Notes: generated by a model from the letters alone, not told the origin. A DNA stretch of 64,000 bases from Nostoc sp. UHCC 0302 (GCF_038096175.1 NZ_CP151099.1:4434501-4498500), one strand, 5' to 3'; counted from the stretch's first letter, positions 10,133 to 18,139 are shown. A program made the numbers and translations.

Positions 10133-10180
10133 TTTTATCAAAAATCGTATGCTTGATTTGGTGTACGATTTTTGATAAAA
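10133..10180. terminator. Perfect 17-bp hairpin after the DUF4383 gene
   Basis: Arms 10133-10149 and 10164-10180 are exact reverse complements over 17 bp, with a 14-nt loop. Each outer end is TTTT/AAAA, so a short T-run closes the hairpin on both strands. It sits between the DUF4383 gene (+) and the HsdR remnant (-) and would serve as a bidirectional terminator. A protein-binding site is the alternative. Confidence 0.6.
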
Positions 10181-10282
10181 CAAGGATCTCAATCTACGCT
10201 AATATCCTTTAATATTCAGTTTCTACTTCATCTATATCTTCTAAAATTTGAGCAATTTGTGGCAAAAATGCCAAGTCTCTAC

Positions 10283-10640
10283 TTACGCAACCCCAAACTC
10301 ATCTCCTATAGTTTCATTGAAAGAACGTACTATTGAGACAATTTGATCAGCATCGTCAGCGGCGAAAGCTCCATCTAATCCCTCGTAATGCAAATCTGTA
10401 AAGGGTTGTTAATAGAGTAATCCTATATCAATCACACCATTTTGGGTCAGGTGATCTACAATATATTCTACGAATCGGATTTGATTGGCGTTAAAATTAT
10501 TGCCCTCAAGGTATCGAGAAAATGCCTGTTTTGCTGCATTTCTGTCTAACCCAACGAGTTGACGAATGAACCGCTTCAAGCTGAAATTTTTTCCAGTAAC
10601 TTCCTCAAACTTTTCACGGCTCTCAACTGCTTCTGCATTA
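10283..10640 (-). pseudogene. C-terminal remnant of type I restriction enzyme subunit R (HsdR)
   Basis: Translation gives EKFEEVTGKNFSLKRFIRQL, then VGLDRNAAKQAFSRYL, NQIRFVEYIVDHLTQNGVID and, after an in-frame TAA at 10409-10411, PFTDLHYEGLDGAF. This is the conserved helical C-terminal domain of HsdR, which contacts the methylase. The motor and nuclease domains are absent. At the 5' side the homology ends at a HIP1-splitting repeat (10648-10678). An open frame reaching 10822 crosses that repeat and others, which are not part of HsdR. The remnant records a lost type I system. Confidence 0.65.
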
Positions 10641-10647
10641 AACAGAA

Positions 10648-10678
10648 GTGCGTAGGCGTAGCCCATCGTAGACATCGC
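10648..10678. repeat. HIP1-splitting short repeat (SDR-type)
   Basis: The sequence reads GTGCG, a 21-bp insert (TAGGCGTAGCCCATCGTAGAC), then ATCGC. Without the insert the site would be GTGCGATCGC. Nearly identical copies lie at 11795-11825, 13385-13413 and 15109-15139. Two further recurrent segments ending in GTCTCGTAGAGAAG follow at about 10700-10785. Confidence 0.7.
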
Positions 10679-10862
10679 TCGTAGTAAACTAGCTGATGCG
10701 TAGGTGTTCGCGCAGCGTCTCGTAGAGAAGCTCATCGTACCCTTTTGGGGAAGCAAGCTACGCGTAGCGTCTCGTAGAGAAGATATCGCACTGCCAACTG
10801 CGCTCAATTTTTCCATACCCACGAGGGGTAATAAATTGAAAACTTCTTATAACGCGATTTAC

Positions 10863-11135
10863 GTTCTCAAACTGGGGTTTGAGTTCTCATTTGAGTATAT
10901 TTAGTATGCAAAAGCTAATATCGAGTTCTCAAACTGGGGTTTGAGTTCTCATTTGAGTATATTTAGTATGCAAAAGCTAATATCGAGTTCTCAAACTGGG
11001 GTTTGAGTTCTCATTTGAGTATATTTAGTATGCAAAAGCTAATATTGAGTTCTCAAACTGGGGTTTGAGTTCTCATTTAAGTATATTTAGTACGCAAAAG
11101 CTAATATTGCGTTCTCAAACTGGGGTTTAGGTTCT
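10863..11135. repeat. 62-bp tandem repeat array (4.4 units) upstream of a small basic protein gene
   Basis: Units start at 10863, 10925, 10987, 11049 and 11111; four are complete and the fifth is degenerate and cut short. Copies 1-3 are essentially identical and copies 4-5 carry a few substitutions. Each unit holds two hairpin-capable elements: CTCAAAC-TGGG-GTTTGAG and, 20 bp on, CTCA-TT-TGAG. There are no variable spacers, so it is not a CRISPR. The array ends about 174 nt before the start codon of the gene at 11310, matching the layout at 36376-36864. Confidence 0.9.
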
Positions 11136-11144
11136 TTTTTGCGT

Positions 11145-11263
11145 AATTTACTGATTTATTAGTGATTTCCAGTGTAATAAAAGTTAATGGAGATTTGCAG
11201 GAATTTCCTCAGGCTGATCAATACGGAAGTTTTTTAAAGTAAAGAAGCTTAAATCAGTAAATT
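11145..11263. other. Long-range 14-bp inverted repeat between array and gene
   Basis: 11145-11158 and 11250-11263 are exact reverse complements (14 bp) separated by 91 nt. In a transcript they would close a loop covering most of the leader between the 62-bp array and the gene at 11310. The loop holds a smaller GGAATTTCC palindrome. This may be a structured 5' leader or an operator pair; no known riboswitch class is recognised. Confidence 0.45.
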
Positions 11264-11309
11264 CGAGAACTGATAATCAAATCAATAACTGCATTAAAAG
11301 GTACATTTT

Positions 11310-11723
11310 ATGGCTAGACTAAAAAGAACTTCCCAAGTGCTAGAAAAAGCAGCACGTCGTGCAGCCAGTATCAGTTCAATTGATCCAAACTTAGATGTGA
11401 GTAATGGACTCACTTTATTTGCCTACTCAAGCCTAATTGAGACAATGCGAAATAAAGAAAATATCTACAACGCTGCGCTTTCTAACCTAGATAAGATATA
11501 CCGTGAAATGTTAGAAACAGAGCAGCAGTTGGCAGACATGACAGAACACATACTCATGGGCATTGGGGCTAAATATGGCAAAAGCAGTGTAGAGTATGGT
11601 ATGGCGGGAGGAGTTCCTAAAAACCAACGCCGCAAGGGATTGCGAGGTGAATCGCCAATTGTTAGTAATGAGCCACCGTCAATGATTGTTGGTGTGAATA
11701 GCAATGGCAAAGTAAAAGCGTAG
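11310..11723 (+). CDS. Small basic protein, AKYGK/MAGG family, copy 1 (array-associated)
   Basis: This 137-residue protein is a paralogue of the one at 36865-37230. They align over most of their length: an R/K-rich N-terminus (KR-x-S-x-x-L, A-x-RR-x-A), SI-x-P-x-LD-x-x-NG-x-T, a helical middle with heptad-like leucines, and the conserved block EH-x-L...AKYGKSSVEYGMAGG, then a basic tail (KNQRRKGLRG). No signal peptide or membrane segment. The family is unknown to me; the basic ends would suit nucleic-acid binding, which is inference. AAAAGG at 11295-11300 supports the start. It follows the 62-bp array and is followed by a hairpin at 11751. Confidence 0.75.
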   Translation: MARLKRTSQVLEKAARRAASISSIDPNLDVSNGLTLFAYSSLIETMRNKENIYNAALSNLDKIYREMLETEQQLADMTEHILMGIGAKYGKSSVEYGMAGGVPKNQRRKGLRGESPIVSNEPPSMIVGVNSNGKVKA

Positions 11724-11750
11724 TTAAAGCATAGCCTGTGTTACGGCTTT

Positions 11751-11788
11751 CGCCTAACGCACCATCTTATGAGCCGGTGCATTAGGCG
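11751..11788. terminator. Hairpin after AKYGK gene copy 1
   Basis: Arms 11751-11763 and 11776-11788 pair over 13 positions with one mismatch around a 12-nt loop, 27 bp after the stop codon. The arms (CGCCTAACGCACC type) are a recurrent Nostoc hairpin. A HIP1-splitting repeat follows at 11795-11825. Confidence 0.5.
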
Positions 11789-11794
11789 CTTAGA

Positions 11795-11825
11795 GTGCGT
11801 AGGCGTAGCCCGTCGTAGACATCGC
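11795..11825. repeat. HIP1-splitting short repeat (SDR-type)
   Basis: GTGCG (11795-11799), a 21-bp insert (11800-11820), then ATCGC (11821-11825). The insert is identical to that at 15114-15134 and differs by one base from that at 10653-10673. Confidence 0.7.
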
Positions 11826-11890
11826 TTAATTTTACAACCAACAGTTTGAGATATGAAGGTATGAATTATCAGGGTAATACTAGCAAGTCA

Positions 11891-13126
11891 CTATGTTTGC
11901 AGTTCGCTAGATATAGGAAAGTGTTTTGCAAACAGAAATGCTCCCATAAGACAAAAGCTACCACAGATAATTAAAGTATTAGGAGCGCCAATTTTATGAG
12001 CTAAACTACCTGTCAATAAATCACCAAAAGGTTGAATGCCTACAAATGTTACTGTAAATAAACTCATTACCCGTCCACGTTTGTCATTCTCAACAATTGT
12101 TTGTAGTGTTGTATTGCTAGAAGCAATTTCTAGAATGCCACTAAAACCAATAGTTAATGACATTAACAGCGAAAACCAGAGTATATTAGATATACCAAAA
12201 GCAATTAGCGCAATACCACAAATTGCCGTAGCAAACACCATCAATTTTTCTGAATGAAGTTCAATTGGACGAATGTTCAGATAAATTCCACCAAATAGCG
12301 CTCCGAGACCTGCTGCTGCTGTTAGGAAACCAAGAGTGCTGGCATCACCATGTAAAATTTCACTAGCAAAAATTGGCACGATTGTGGGATAAGGCATTGC
12401 AAAGAGACTAAATAATGCCAACATCTGTAATATGGATCGAATATGAACATTGGCGAAGGTGTATGAAAATCCTTCTTTAAATTGCTTCCAAAAATTAGTC
12501 TTTTGGATAGCTAACATCTGAGTCTGAAGCTTTATGTTTGATAAGGCAAGAATGACAGCCACGTAACTAATACCATCAACCAAAAAACAGTAACCACTTC
12601 CTAAACTCACAATAATAATACCGGCAACAGCAGGGCCAATTAATCGCGCCCCAGTTACAAGGACAAAATTTAGTGCAATTGCATTAGTTAAATCTTCTTG
12701 TTTATCTACTACATCTTTGATAAATGTATCCCTAGCAGGTGAATCAAAAGCGTCAATTAAACCTTGAAATAAACTCAAACCAATAATATACCAAATATTA
12801 ATTGAGTTGCTTAGAGTTAATGTAGCTAGCATTAGTGATTGAAACATTGCTAGTTTTTGAGTTAGAATTAAAAGCTTATGAATATTGCATCGGTCAAGTA
12901 TAACCCCAGCAAAGGGAGTCAAAAAAAAGCAAGGAATTTGACTAATAAATCCTACTATTCCTAGCATCAATGCTGAATGTGTTAACTGATAAACTAGCCA
13001 AACAGTAGCAAGATTCGTCATCCAAGTACCAATTCTGGATATTCCTTGTCCTATAAAAAAAAGACGATAGTTTCTTGAGTTTAATACGGCTGGAATTATC
13101 TTGGCAGAGAGCAATTTTTTTGTCAT
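11891..13126 (-). CDS. MFS transporter (MFS_3/EntS-like exporter)
   Basis: This 411-residue protein has about twelve hydrophobic segments. It begins with NYRLFFIGQGISRIGTWMTNLA, the characteristic opening of the MFS_3 group (enterobactin exporter EntS and relatives), and has the loop motif DRCNIHKLLIL between helices 2 and 3. DSPARDTFIKDVV before helix 5 is also typical. It probably exports a small molecule by proton antiport; the substrate is unknown. No biosynthetic gene is adjacent. A composite repeat block separates it from the divergent VapC fragment at 13576. Confidence 0.82.
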   Translation of the reverse strand: MTKKLLSAKIIPAVLNSRNYRLFFIGQGISRIGTWMTNLATVWLVYQLTHSALMLGIVGFISQIPCFFLTPFAGVILDRCNIHKLLILTQKLAMFQSLMLATLTLSNSINIWYIIGLSLFQGLIDAFDSPARDTFIKDVVDKQEDLTNAIALNFVLVTGARLIGPAVAGIIIVSLGSGYCFLVDGISYVAVILALSNIKLQTQMLAIQKTNFWKQFKEGFSYTFANVHIRSILQMLALFSLFAMPYPTIVPIFASEILHGDASTLGFLTAAAGLGALFGGIYLNIRPIELHSEKLMVFATAICGIALIAFGISNILWFSLLMSLTIGFSGILEIASSNTTLQTIVENDKRGRVMSLFTVTFVGIQPFGDLLTGSLAHKIGAPNTLIICGSFCLMGAFLFAKHFPISSELQT

Positions 13127-13269
13127 TAATTTATCTTGACAGATAAGTAAAATTCCTTACTATGCAGGCACAAATGCCTCCGACGCTATGCGTAATCTTG
13201 TATGCAGTATTTTGGAAAATGTCCTAAATACTGCATTTTTGAATGCATGACAGCTTCAGTATTAAGCCT

Positions 13270-13560
13270 TAGTTTGCTTACTTTCGAGTGCTTACACCAG
13301 GCAACTTTAGCAAGTTAATTTCAACTTAACCCTTTCTTAAACTTTCCAAGAGCGATCATTTAAATTAACCTCACCATCAGAAATGCGTAGGCATAGCCCG
13401 TCGTAGACATCGCTGATTAGGTACACTTGGTAAGAGTGCGATCGCCACATTAACCCATCACCAACAGTGCGATACGCGTATCGTTAAGCCGGAGGCTTAT
13501 CGCTTATTTCACACAGTTGCTCGTCGTAGACATTGCCGACATCAACCTCATCATCAAAGG
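13270..13560. repeat. Composite extragenic repeat, second copy, ahead of truncated VapC
   Basis: The 30 bp at 13300-13329 match 8506-8535 exactly, within a longer similar block. It is followed by split HIP1 sites (13385-13413 and 13467-13503) and CATCACCA...AGTGCGAT and ACACAGTTGCTCGTCGTAGACA units. Like the block at 8475-8700, it runs up to the 5' end of a truncated toxin gene. The rest of the 13127-13575 gap shows nothing else. Confidence 0.65.
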
Positions 13561-13575
13561 TGAGCGTTTTCTGAG

Positions 13576-13809
13576 TTGAGTGAAAGCGATCGCCAGCTAT
13601 TTGAGCAATTTCTCAAGCGTATAGAAGTAATTAACTTAGTAGGTAGTAATAATTTATTAATCGAACAGATTATTCAAATCCGGTTGCAATATCGGTTAAA
13701 ACTCCCAGATGCGATTATTGCTTCAACTGCGCTTCAAGTTGGAGCTAGTTTAGTAACTACCGATCGCGAATTAACAAAGGTAACAACTTTGACAATCATT
13801 AACTGGTAG
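13576..13809 (+). pseudogene. C-terminal fragment of a PIN-domain (VapC-like) toxin
   Basis: The 77 codons match the second half of a PIN nuclease: IQIRLQYRLKLPDAIIASTALQVGASLVTTDRELTKV, with the third and fourth acidic residues (the D of LPDAI and the D of TTDRE). The N-terminal half with the first catalytic aspartate (usually M-x-x-LDTN) is missing; an in-frame stop and repeats lie directly upstream. The only upstream start is TTG 13576. No antitoxin gene is seen next to it. Probably non-functional. Confidence 0.65.
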
Positions 13810-13897
13810 CAGCAAGTGGTTTAAATATTCTAGCTATAGCAATTTATCACAGATGAGAAATTCTGATCGCATATTATTGATAAATTATACCAATTCT

Positions 13898-14464
13898 CTA
13901 AAAGCTAGCTACAGATAGTGCCTCTAAAATATATTGTCTTCGGGCAATAGATACAATAATTTGTTTGGTTAATTTCCCAATTTCAGCGTAGAGAGCAGTA
14001 CGTAAATCATCAAGTTTTTTAGGTAATAACCAACGCAGTCGGCGCTTAATATATTGCCAAACCTGCTCAATTGGGTTTAACTCGGGAGAATGTGCAGGCT
14101 GAAATAATAAAATGATGTTATCTGGTACTTGAAGACGTTTGGCTTTATGAAAGGCACCATTATCCAGTTGAATAATTAGTACTGAATCAGTAAAATGTTG
14201 AGAAATTAGATTGAGGAATATCTGAAAACAGTCAGTATTAAGATGTGAAAATTCCCAAAAAAAGCTTTCGCCAGTCAGTGGTTCGATGATTCCATATAAA
14301 TATGTTGCTTTGAACTGCCACTGGTGTACACCAACGGGTTTGACACCCTTGCCTGTGATTTTCCGTCCTGTGATTGTTTTCAATCCAATTCGAGTTTCGT
14401 CCTCGCACCAAAAACGAATCGTTTTCGTTGTGCATAAAACTGTTAAGCAAAACCAAGACAGCAT
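13898..14464 (-). CDS. IS630 transposase, catalytic (DDE) part, frame B
   Basis: This part encodes the RNase H-like catalytic domain: FWCEDETRIG gives the first aspartate, LIIQLDNGAFHKA the second, and SPELNPIEQVWQYIK the final glutamate. It is in the -1 frame relative to the upstream HTH part. ATG 14464 is probably not a genuine start. Reading through a run of seven A at 14484-14490 (minus-strand sense) with a -1 slip joins the frames as FKKN-LAHNLA-MLSWF. Expected product: a fusion of about 360 residues. Confidence 0.8.
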   Translation of the reverse strand: MLSWFCLTVLCTTKTIRFWCEDETRIGLKTITGRKITGKGVKPVGVHQWQFKATYLYGIIEPLTGESFFWEFSHLNTDCFQIFLNLISQHFTDSVLIIQLDNGAFHKAKRLQVPDNIILLFQPAHSPELNPIEQVWQYIKRRLRWLLPKKLDDLRTALYAEIGKLTKQIIVSIARRQYILEALSVASF

Positions 14465-14466
14465 TG

Positions 14467-14967
14467 CTAAGTTGTGTGCAAGGTTTTTTTAAATGCCTCT
14501 ACTTGTGGTTGTTTTTGTTCAACGCTTTTGGGGCGTGGTACTTTTGGCGATGACTCCAAACGGTAATAAACCAGTTTGTGAACTGTCTTGTAGCAAGAAT
14601 TGACTCCCAAGTTTTGTTCTAGCCACTCTACAATTTCTTGATAACCATTAAATCCAAGTGGTTCTTGCAATCTTTTCTCTAATGCTTTTTCTGCCCAGTT
14701 TGGGATGGTTCTTGGTCTTCCTGGCGAAGATTTTTGTTTTAATAGTCCTTCAATACCGCCTGCTTTGTACTGTCGAATCCACTTGTGTAGGGTCACTCGA
14801 TTTCGACCAATAATTTCTGCGGTTTGAGAAATTGTTTGACCATGCCCTGTTTTGAGTAAATATAGTAGCTGCACTCTTTCTTTAGCCGTCGCAGTTTTTT
14901 GTATTGCCAGTAAATCTTTGAGTTCTGCGACAGTCTCTTTAATTTCTAGTTGATATACCCCTGACAT
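14467..14967 (-). CDS. IS630 transposase, N-terminal HTH part, frame A
   Basis: This 166-residue frame contains two helix-turn-helix units: TISQTAEIIGRNRVTLHKWIRQY and a winged part with SPGRPRTIP, then EKRLQEPLGFNGYQEIVEWL. It binds the element ends. The frame stops just after the A7 slippery tract (14484-14490), so a normal translation product would be the HTH protein alone, which could act as an inhibitor. Translation of the full transposase needs the -1 shift. Confidence 0.8.
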   Translation of the reverse strand: MSGVYQLEIKETVAELKDLLAIQKTATAKERVQLLYLLKTGHGQTISQTAEIIGRNRVTLHKWIRQYKAGGIEGLLKQKSSPGRPRTIPNWAEKALEKRLQEPLGFNGYQEIVEWLEQNLGVNSCYKTVHKLVYYRLESSPKVPRPKSVEQKQPQVEAFKKTLHTT

Positions 14968-15032
14968 TGTTCATCTTTGTATCTAGTTTCATCTTATTAT
15001 CTCATCTGTAGCCTTATTTCAGAGAATTGGTA

Positions 15033-15145
15033 TTACCCCATCATCACAAGTGTGTAGAAGCTCTGCTTCTTGTAGCCAGACATCGCTGATTTTACACAGT
15101 TGCTCAGAGTGCGTAGGCGTAGCCCGTCGTAGACATCGCCAATTA
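15033..15145. repeat. Split-HIP1 repeat block beside the IS
   Basis: CCCCATCATCACAAGTG is followed by a split HIP1 site (15050-15086, insert with AGAAGCTCTGCTTCT hairpin), TTTACACAGTTGCTCAGAGT, then a second split site (15109-15139). The order of units matches the blocks at 8585 and 13440. Confidence 0.65.
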
Positions 15146-15198
15146 TCTTTTATTTGGCAGGAAAAGCTAATAAACTTCAGGATAAAAATAGTAAAATA

Positions 15199-16923
15199 CT
15201 ACAAGTTGCTAGGAATTGTTTTAAAATTTTCCACTGAACCTAAAGAATAATCTTTTAACTTAAAATCAGCAAATGGTTTATTCTCTAATCTATCTCTTAA
15301 AGCTTCATCGAGAATTACACCTGCTGTTTTTTGTTTAACGCCAATAATTATAATACTTCTCTGGTATGCAGTTAAATCCTGCGGTGCTTGGCAATCACTC
15401 CGCAGAAATTGACCTAAATTTAATAAGCGAAAACCTTTGATTCTGGCTGTATTACTAAATAATTTCTTTGCTAAAATTTGTATTTCTTGAGAACGTTCAA
15501 GTGCTTTACGTTCTTCAACTTCTGAATTTCCTTTACAAGAAGCTGTGCCTACAGAAATAATTTCACTTGATTCATCCATTAACTTCTCTATACCTTCTTC
15601 CTCCAGATTTAACTTTAAAAGGCCAACACTGATAACTTGATCATTATATTGAATTTGAAAATTACTGCTTACAAGCCATTTATATTCTACTGATAAAACA
15701 GCAATATTAAATTTAGCTGTCCTACCTTGACTATCTTTACCTTCTTTATAAGCAAAATAATCAATTTTACCTTTTCTGTTTGGAGACTGTCCGTAATTGG
15801 GTATAACAGTAGATTTTGATGGTCTCGTTGCTAAAGCAAATACAGCAAGTAATCCTAATGATATTAAAACTACTGTAAAAAATGCCAAAATTGGTACTTT
15901 TTCTTGTTTAGGTTCAGGTAAAACCTTTTTATCACTTGTAGATAAAGCTAAATTTTCAGGTTTATAAATTTCAATTTTATTGAGATTTACAGCGGTACTT
16001 CCTGTTAGCTCGCGTTCAATTTCTTCTAACTCTTGCAAAATCTCGTGGGCATTGGCAGGGCGTTTTTCTACCTCTGGAGCCATTAGCCTATCAATTAAAT
16101 GCAACAGTAAGGGTGAGATGTGAGTAGCATGATTGTGCCAGTCCAACAAATTGCGGGGGATGTTGTACATATCTAAGGGATGATTTCCCGTCAACAAAAA
16201 TACAAAGGTGCGTCCCAAAGCAAACAAATCTGATTGTGGTACAGCTTGACCATTCATTTGTTCGGGGGCGCTGTAACCAGATGACATCATTGCTGTCATT
16301 CCGTCGCAGGTTCTGGTTATTTTTCTGGCAGTACCAAAGTCAATTAATACTATATCGCTCCAAGCCATGTCAGTTGTCTCAATTTGACGCACTTTGGCAA
16401 GAGGAGAGCGGATGATGATGTTAGATGGCTTAATATCTCGATGCATATACTTTTTGCCATGCACTACATCTAAGATTTCTGTCAACTGTCTCAACCACGC
16501 GATCGCCATTTCTTGGGAAATAGGATGATTCTGCTGTAGCCACTGCTCTAAGTTAAGCCCCTCAATTTTTTCCATTACCATGCAGTGCAACACTAAACCA
16601 TTTCTGGTTTGGTACTGAAAGTAATTATCCGCTTTCGGAATTCCGGGATGGTTTAGATGTCCCAGTATACTTACCTCTTGCTGAAATAGTTCTACAGCTT
16701 CAGTGTCGCTTGATAAATCCTCTTGCAGAACTTTGAGGACTTTAGGCGTATCTTGCTCGTATGCTTCATAAACTTTGCTAAACCCCGTTTTGTCACTCAA
16801 CAAATGCATGACTCGATAGCTTCCTAGCAATTCCAACTGGGAACCACAACTTTGACAAAAGCGGTTTTCATAATTATCGGGGTTGTTTGGTTTAGGGCAA
16901 ACGGGATTGATACAAAGACTCAT
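15199..16923 (-). CDS. Membrane Ser/Thr protein kinase with N-terminal zinc ribbon
   Basis: This 574-residue protein starts with a four-cysteine ribbon (C-x4-C ... C-x2-C, about residues 4-27; CQSCG). A Hanks-type kinase domain follows, with MHRDIKPSNI and IDFGTA motifs. The glycine-rich loop is degenerate (LLSDKTGFSKVYEA), as in several cyanobacterial kinases of this type. One membrane helix (about ILAFFTVVLISLGLLAVFAL) precedes a periplasmic domain of about 200 residues that I do not recognise. It probably senses an outside signal and phosphorylates cytoplasmic proteins. ATG 16923 gives the complete ribbon. Confidence 0.85.
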   Translation of the reverse strand: MSLCINPVCPKPNNPDNYENRFCQSCGSQLELLGSYRVMHLLSDKTGFSKVYEAYEQDTPKVLKVLQEDLSSDTEAVELFQQEVSILGHLNHPGIPKADNYFQYQTRNGLVLHCMVMEKIEGLNLEQWLQQNHPISQEMAIAWLRQLTEILDVVHGKKYMHRDIKPSNIIIRSPLAKVRQIETTDMAWSDIVLIDFGTARKITRTCDGMTAMMSSGYSAPEQMNGQAVPQSDLFALGRTFVFLLTGNHPLDMYNIPRNLLDWHNHATHISPLLLHLIDRLMAPEVEKRPANAHEILQELEEIERELTGSTAVNLNKIEIYKPENLALSTSDKKVLPEPKQEKVPILAFFTVVLISLGLLAVFALATRPSKSTVIPNYGQSPNRKGKIDYFAYKEGKDSQGRTAKFNIAVLSVEYKWLVSSNFQIQYNDQVISVGLLKLNLEEEGIEKLMDESSEIISVGTASCKGNSEVEERKALERSQEIQILAKKLFSNTARIKGFRLLNLGQFLRSDCQAPQDLTAYQRSIIIIGVKQKTAGVILDEALRDRLENKPFADFKLKDYSLGSVENFKTIPSNL

Positions 16924-17016
16924 GACCGGTTTATCTGTACTCGAGAGGGAACATCGCTCATCTTAATTCTTCTGTTCCTATTTAATAATCCCGTCTAAAT
17001 AATCATGAGATTTTTC

Positions 17017-17853
17017 TCAACTGTGTTCTACTAAAAAAGCTGCTACAGTCTGGTTAAATGCGTCTGGTTGCGTCAAAAAGGGCCAGTGATTGCCAGGAGC
17101 TTGGCAAACACGTAAGTTTTTGAGATAGGTTTTGTAAGGTTGGATTTGCCAATCTTGGCGGTTGAGTCCTTGTTCTGGCTGGATGAAAAGGGCAGGAGTT
17201 TCAAGGGGGATGGTAAAACCAGGTACTTGCATTACTTCTTCAAAAATTCCATCGCGGGCGGCAATAGTAAATTTGCTACCCCAACTACCATCAGCTTTTT
17301 GTTCAATTCCTGCTTGGAAAACTTGCTGTTGCAAGGAACTCCATCCTTGATATTGCTTTAACTGCCGTGCTTGTTGTTCGGCTTCTTCATAACTGGCAAA
17401 GGGGCCCATGCTTTTGAGAAAAGGTAAAAAGCGATACAACATCGGGAAAGTTAGCCTGAAGACGCTGGGCATTTTCCAAATGAATATCGGATCTATTAAA
17501 ATCATGCTCCGCAAAAGCTTTGGGTTTTGTCTTGCCCAAATGGCAACTAATTTGCCTGTCCACGAGTGACTCACAACATGAGCAAAAGTCCATCCCAGAT
17601 GTTCCATGAGTAATTCAAGGTCTGCGATCGCACTTGCAAAACTATAATCCTTCTGGGGTTTACTACTTTCGCCATGTCCACGCATATCCGGGGCAACTAT
17701 ATGATAGTCTGCCGCCAAGTAATCTCCTAAGCTAGACCAAACAAGAGCGTGGTCACCTAAGCCATGTAACAGGAGTAGCGGCTTTTGACCTTGGTTCCAC
17801 TCTAAATAAGAAAGTTGGATATCAGGCGTTGATAATATTTGACGTACAGGCAT
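17017..17853 (-). CDS. Alpha/beta hydrolase
   Basis: This 278-residue protein has the alpha/beta hydrolase fold: LLLLHGLGDHALVW (oxyanion region), DMRGHGESSKP, a nucleophile elbow HVVSHSWTGKLVA, and a late histidine in GNHWPFLTQPD. The elbow reads S-x-S-x-T rather than the usual G-x-S-x-G; both glycines are replaced by small residues, so activity may differ. Substrate unknown. It is divergent from the SagB-like gene at 18140, and C/G-rich minisatellites (17900-18025) lie between. Confidence 0.8.
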   Translation of the reverse strand: MPVRQILSTPDIQLSYLEWNQGQKPLLLLHGLGDHALVWSSLGDYLAADYHIVAPDMRGHGESSKPQKDYSFASAIADLELLMEHLGWTFAHVVSHSWTGKLVAIWARQNPKLLRSMILIDPIFIWKMPSVFRLTFPMLYRFLPFLKSMGPFASYEEAEQQARQLKQYQGWSSLQQQVFQAGIEQKADGSWGSKFTIAARDGIFEEVMQVPGFTIPLETPALFIQPEQGLNRQDWQIQPYKTYLKNLRVCQAPGNHWPFLTQPDAFNQTVAAFLVEHS

Positions 17854-17894
17854 TATTCCACGAAAAGATAGCTTGGCGATTATATGGTACTGCG

Positions 17895-18025
17895 AAAGGA
17901 GGAGTGGGGGAGGGGGAGATAGGGAAGATGAGGCAGTTAGAATTTAAAGTTCGCCTTCTAAAGCTCAAACTTGATATCTTCTACTCTCCCACTCCCCCAC
18001 TCCCCCACTCTTCCCCTCCCCCTAT
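17895..18025. repeat. G-rich and C-rich octamer minisatellites upstream of the SagB-like gene
   Basis: 17899-17925 is G-rich (GGAGTGGGGGAGGGGGAG) and 17981-18020 is its C-rich counterpart (CCCACTCCCCC repeats), so the two could pair. A further G-rich copy lies at 19681-19715, after the SagB-like gene. Such strings are common between Nostoc genes. Confidence 0.6.
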
Positions 18026-18139
18026 TCAGTTACTCATTACCAATTTGCTAGTCTGAGGATTGTACTAATTAACACGAAACAATGACCCTAATGAATGCCA
18101 AGATCATAGAAAGAATGCCCCACGAGTATTGAAAGTACT

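Larger units (their letters stand above)
13888..15032 (-). mobile_element. IS630-type insertion sequence
   Basis: This 1145-bp element has imperfect 29-bp terminal inverted repeats (13888-13916 and 15004-15032) that share TACCAATTCTCT at the outer end and GCTACAGAT at the inner end. Both ends terminate in TA, fitting the TA target duplication of IS630/Tc1-like elements. It carries a transposase in two overlapping frames joined by a presumed -1 frameshift. The ends and DDE residues look intact, so it may be active. It sits within repeat-rich intergenic DNA. Confidence 0.85.

Noticed and set aside
10641-10822. N-terminal extension of the HsdR remnant
   Set aside because: This part is translated from dispersed repeats and is not HsdR.
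10863-11135. CRISPR array
   Set aside because: Whole units repeat without variable spacers and there are no cas genes. The same holds for 36376-36690.
15050-15250. 66-codon open frame
   Set aside because: It starts in split-HIP1 repeats and runs into the antisense of the kinase gene.
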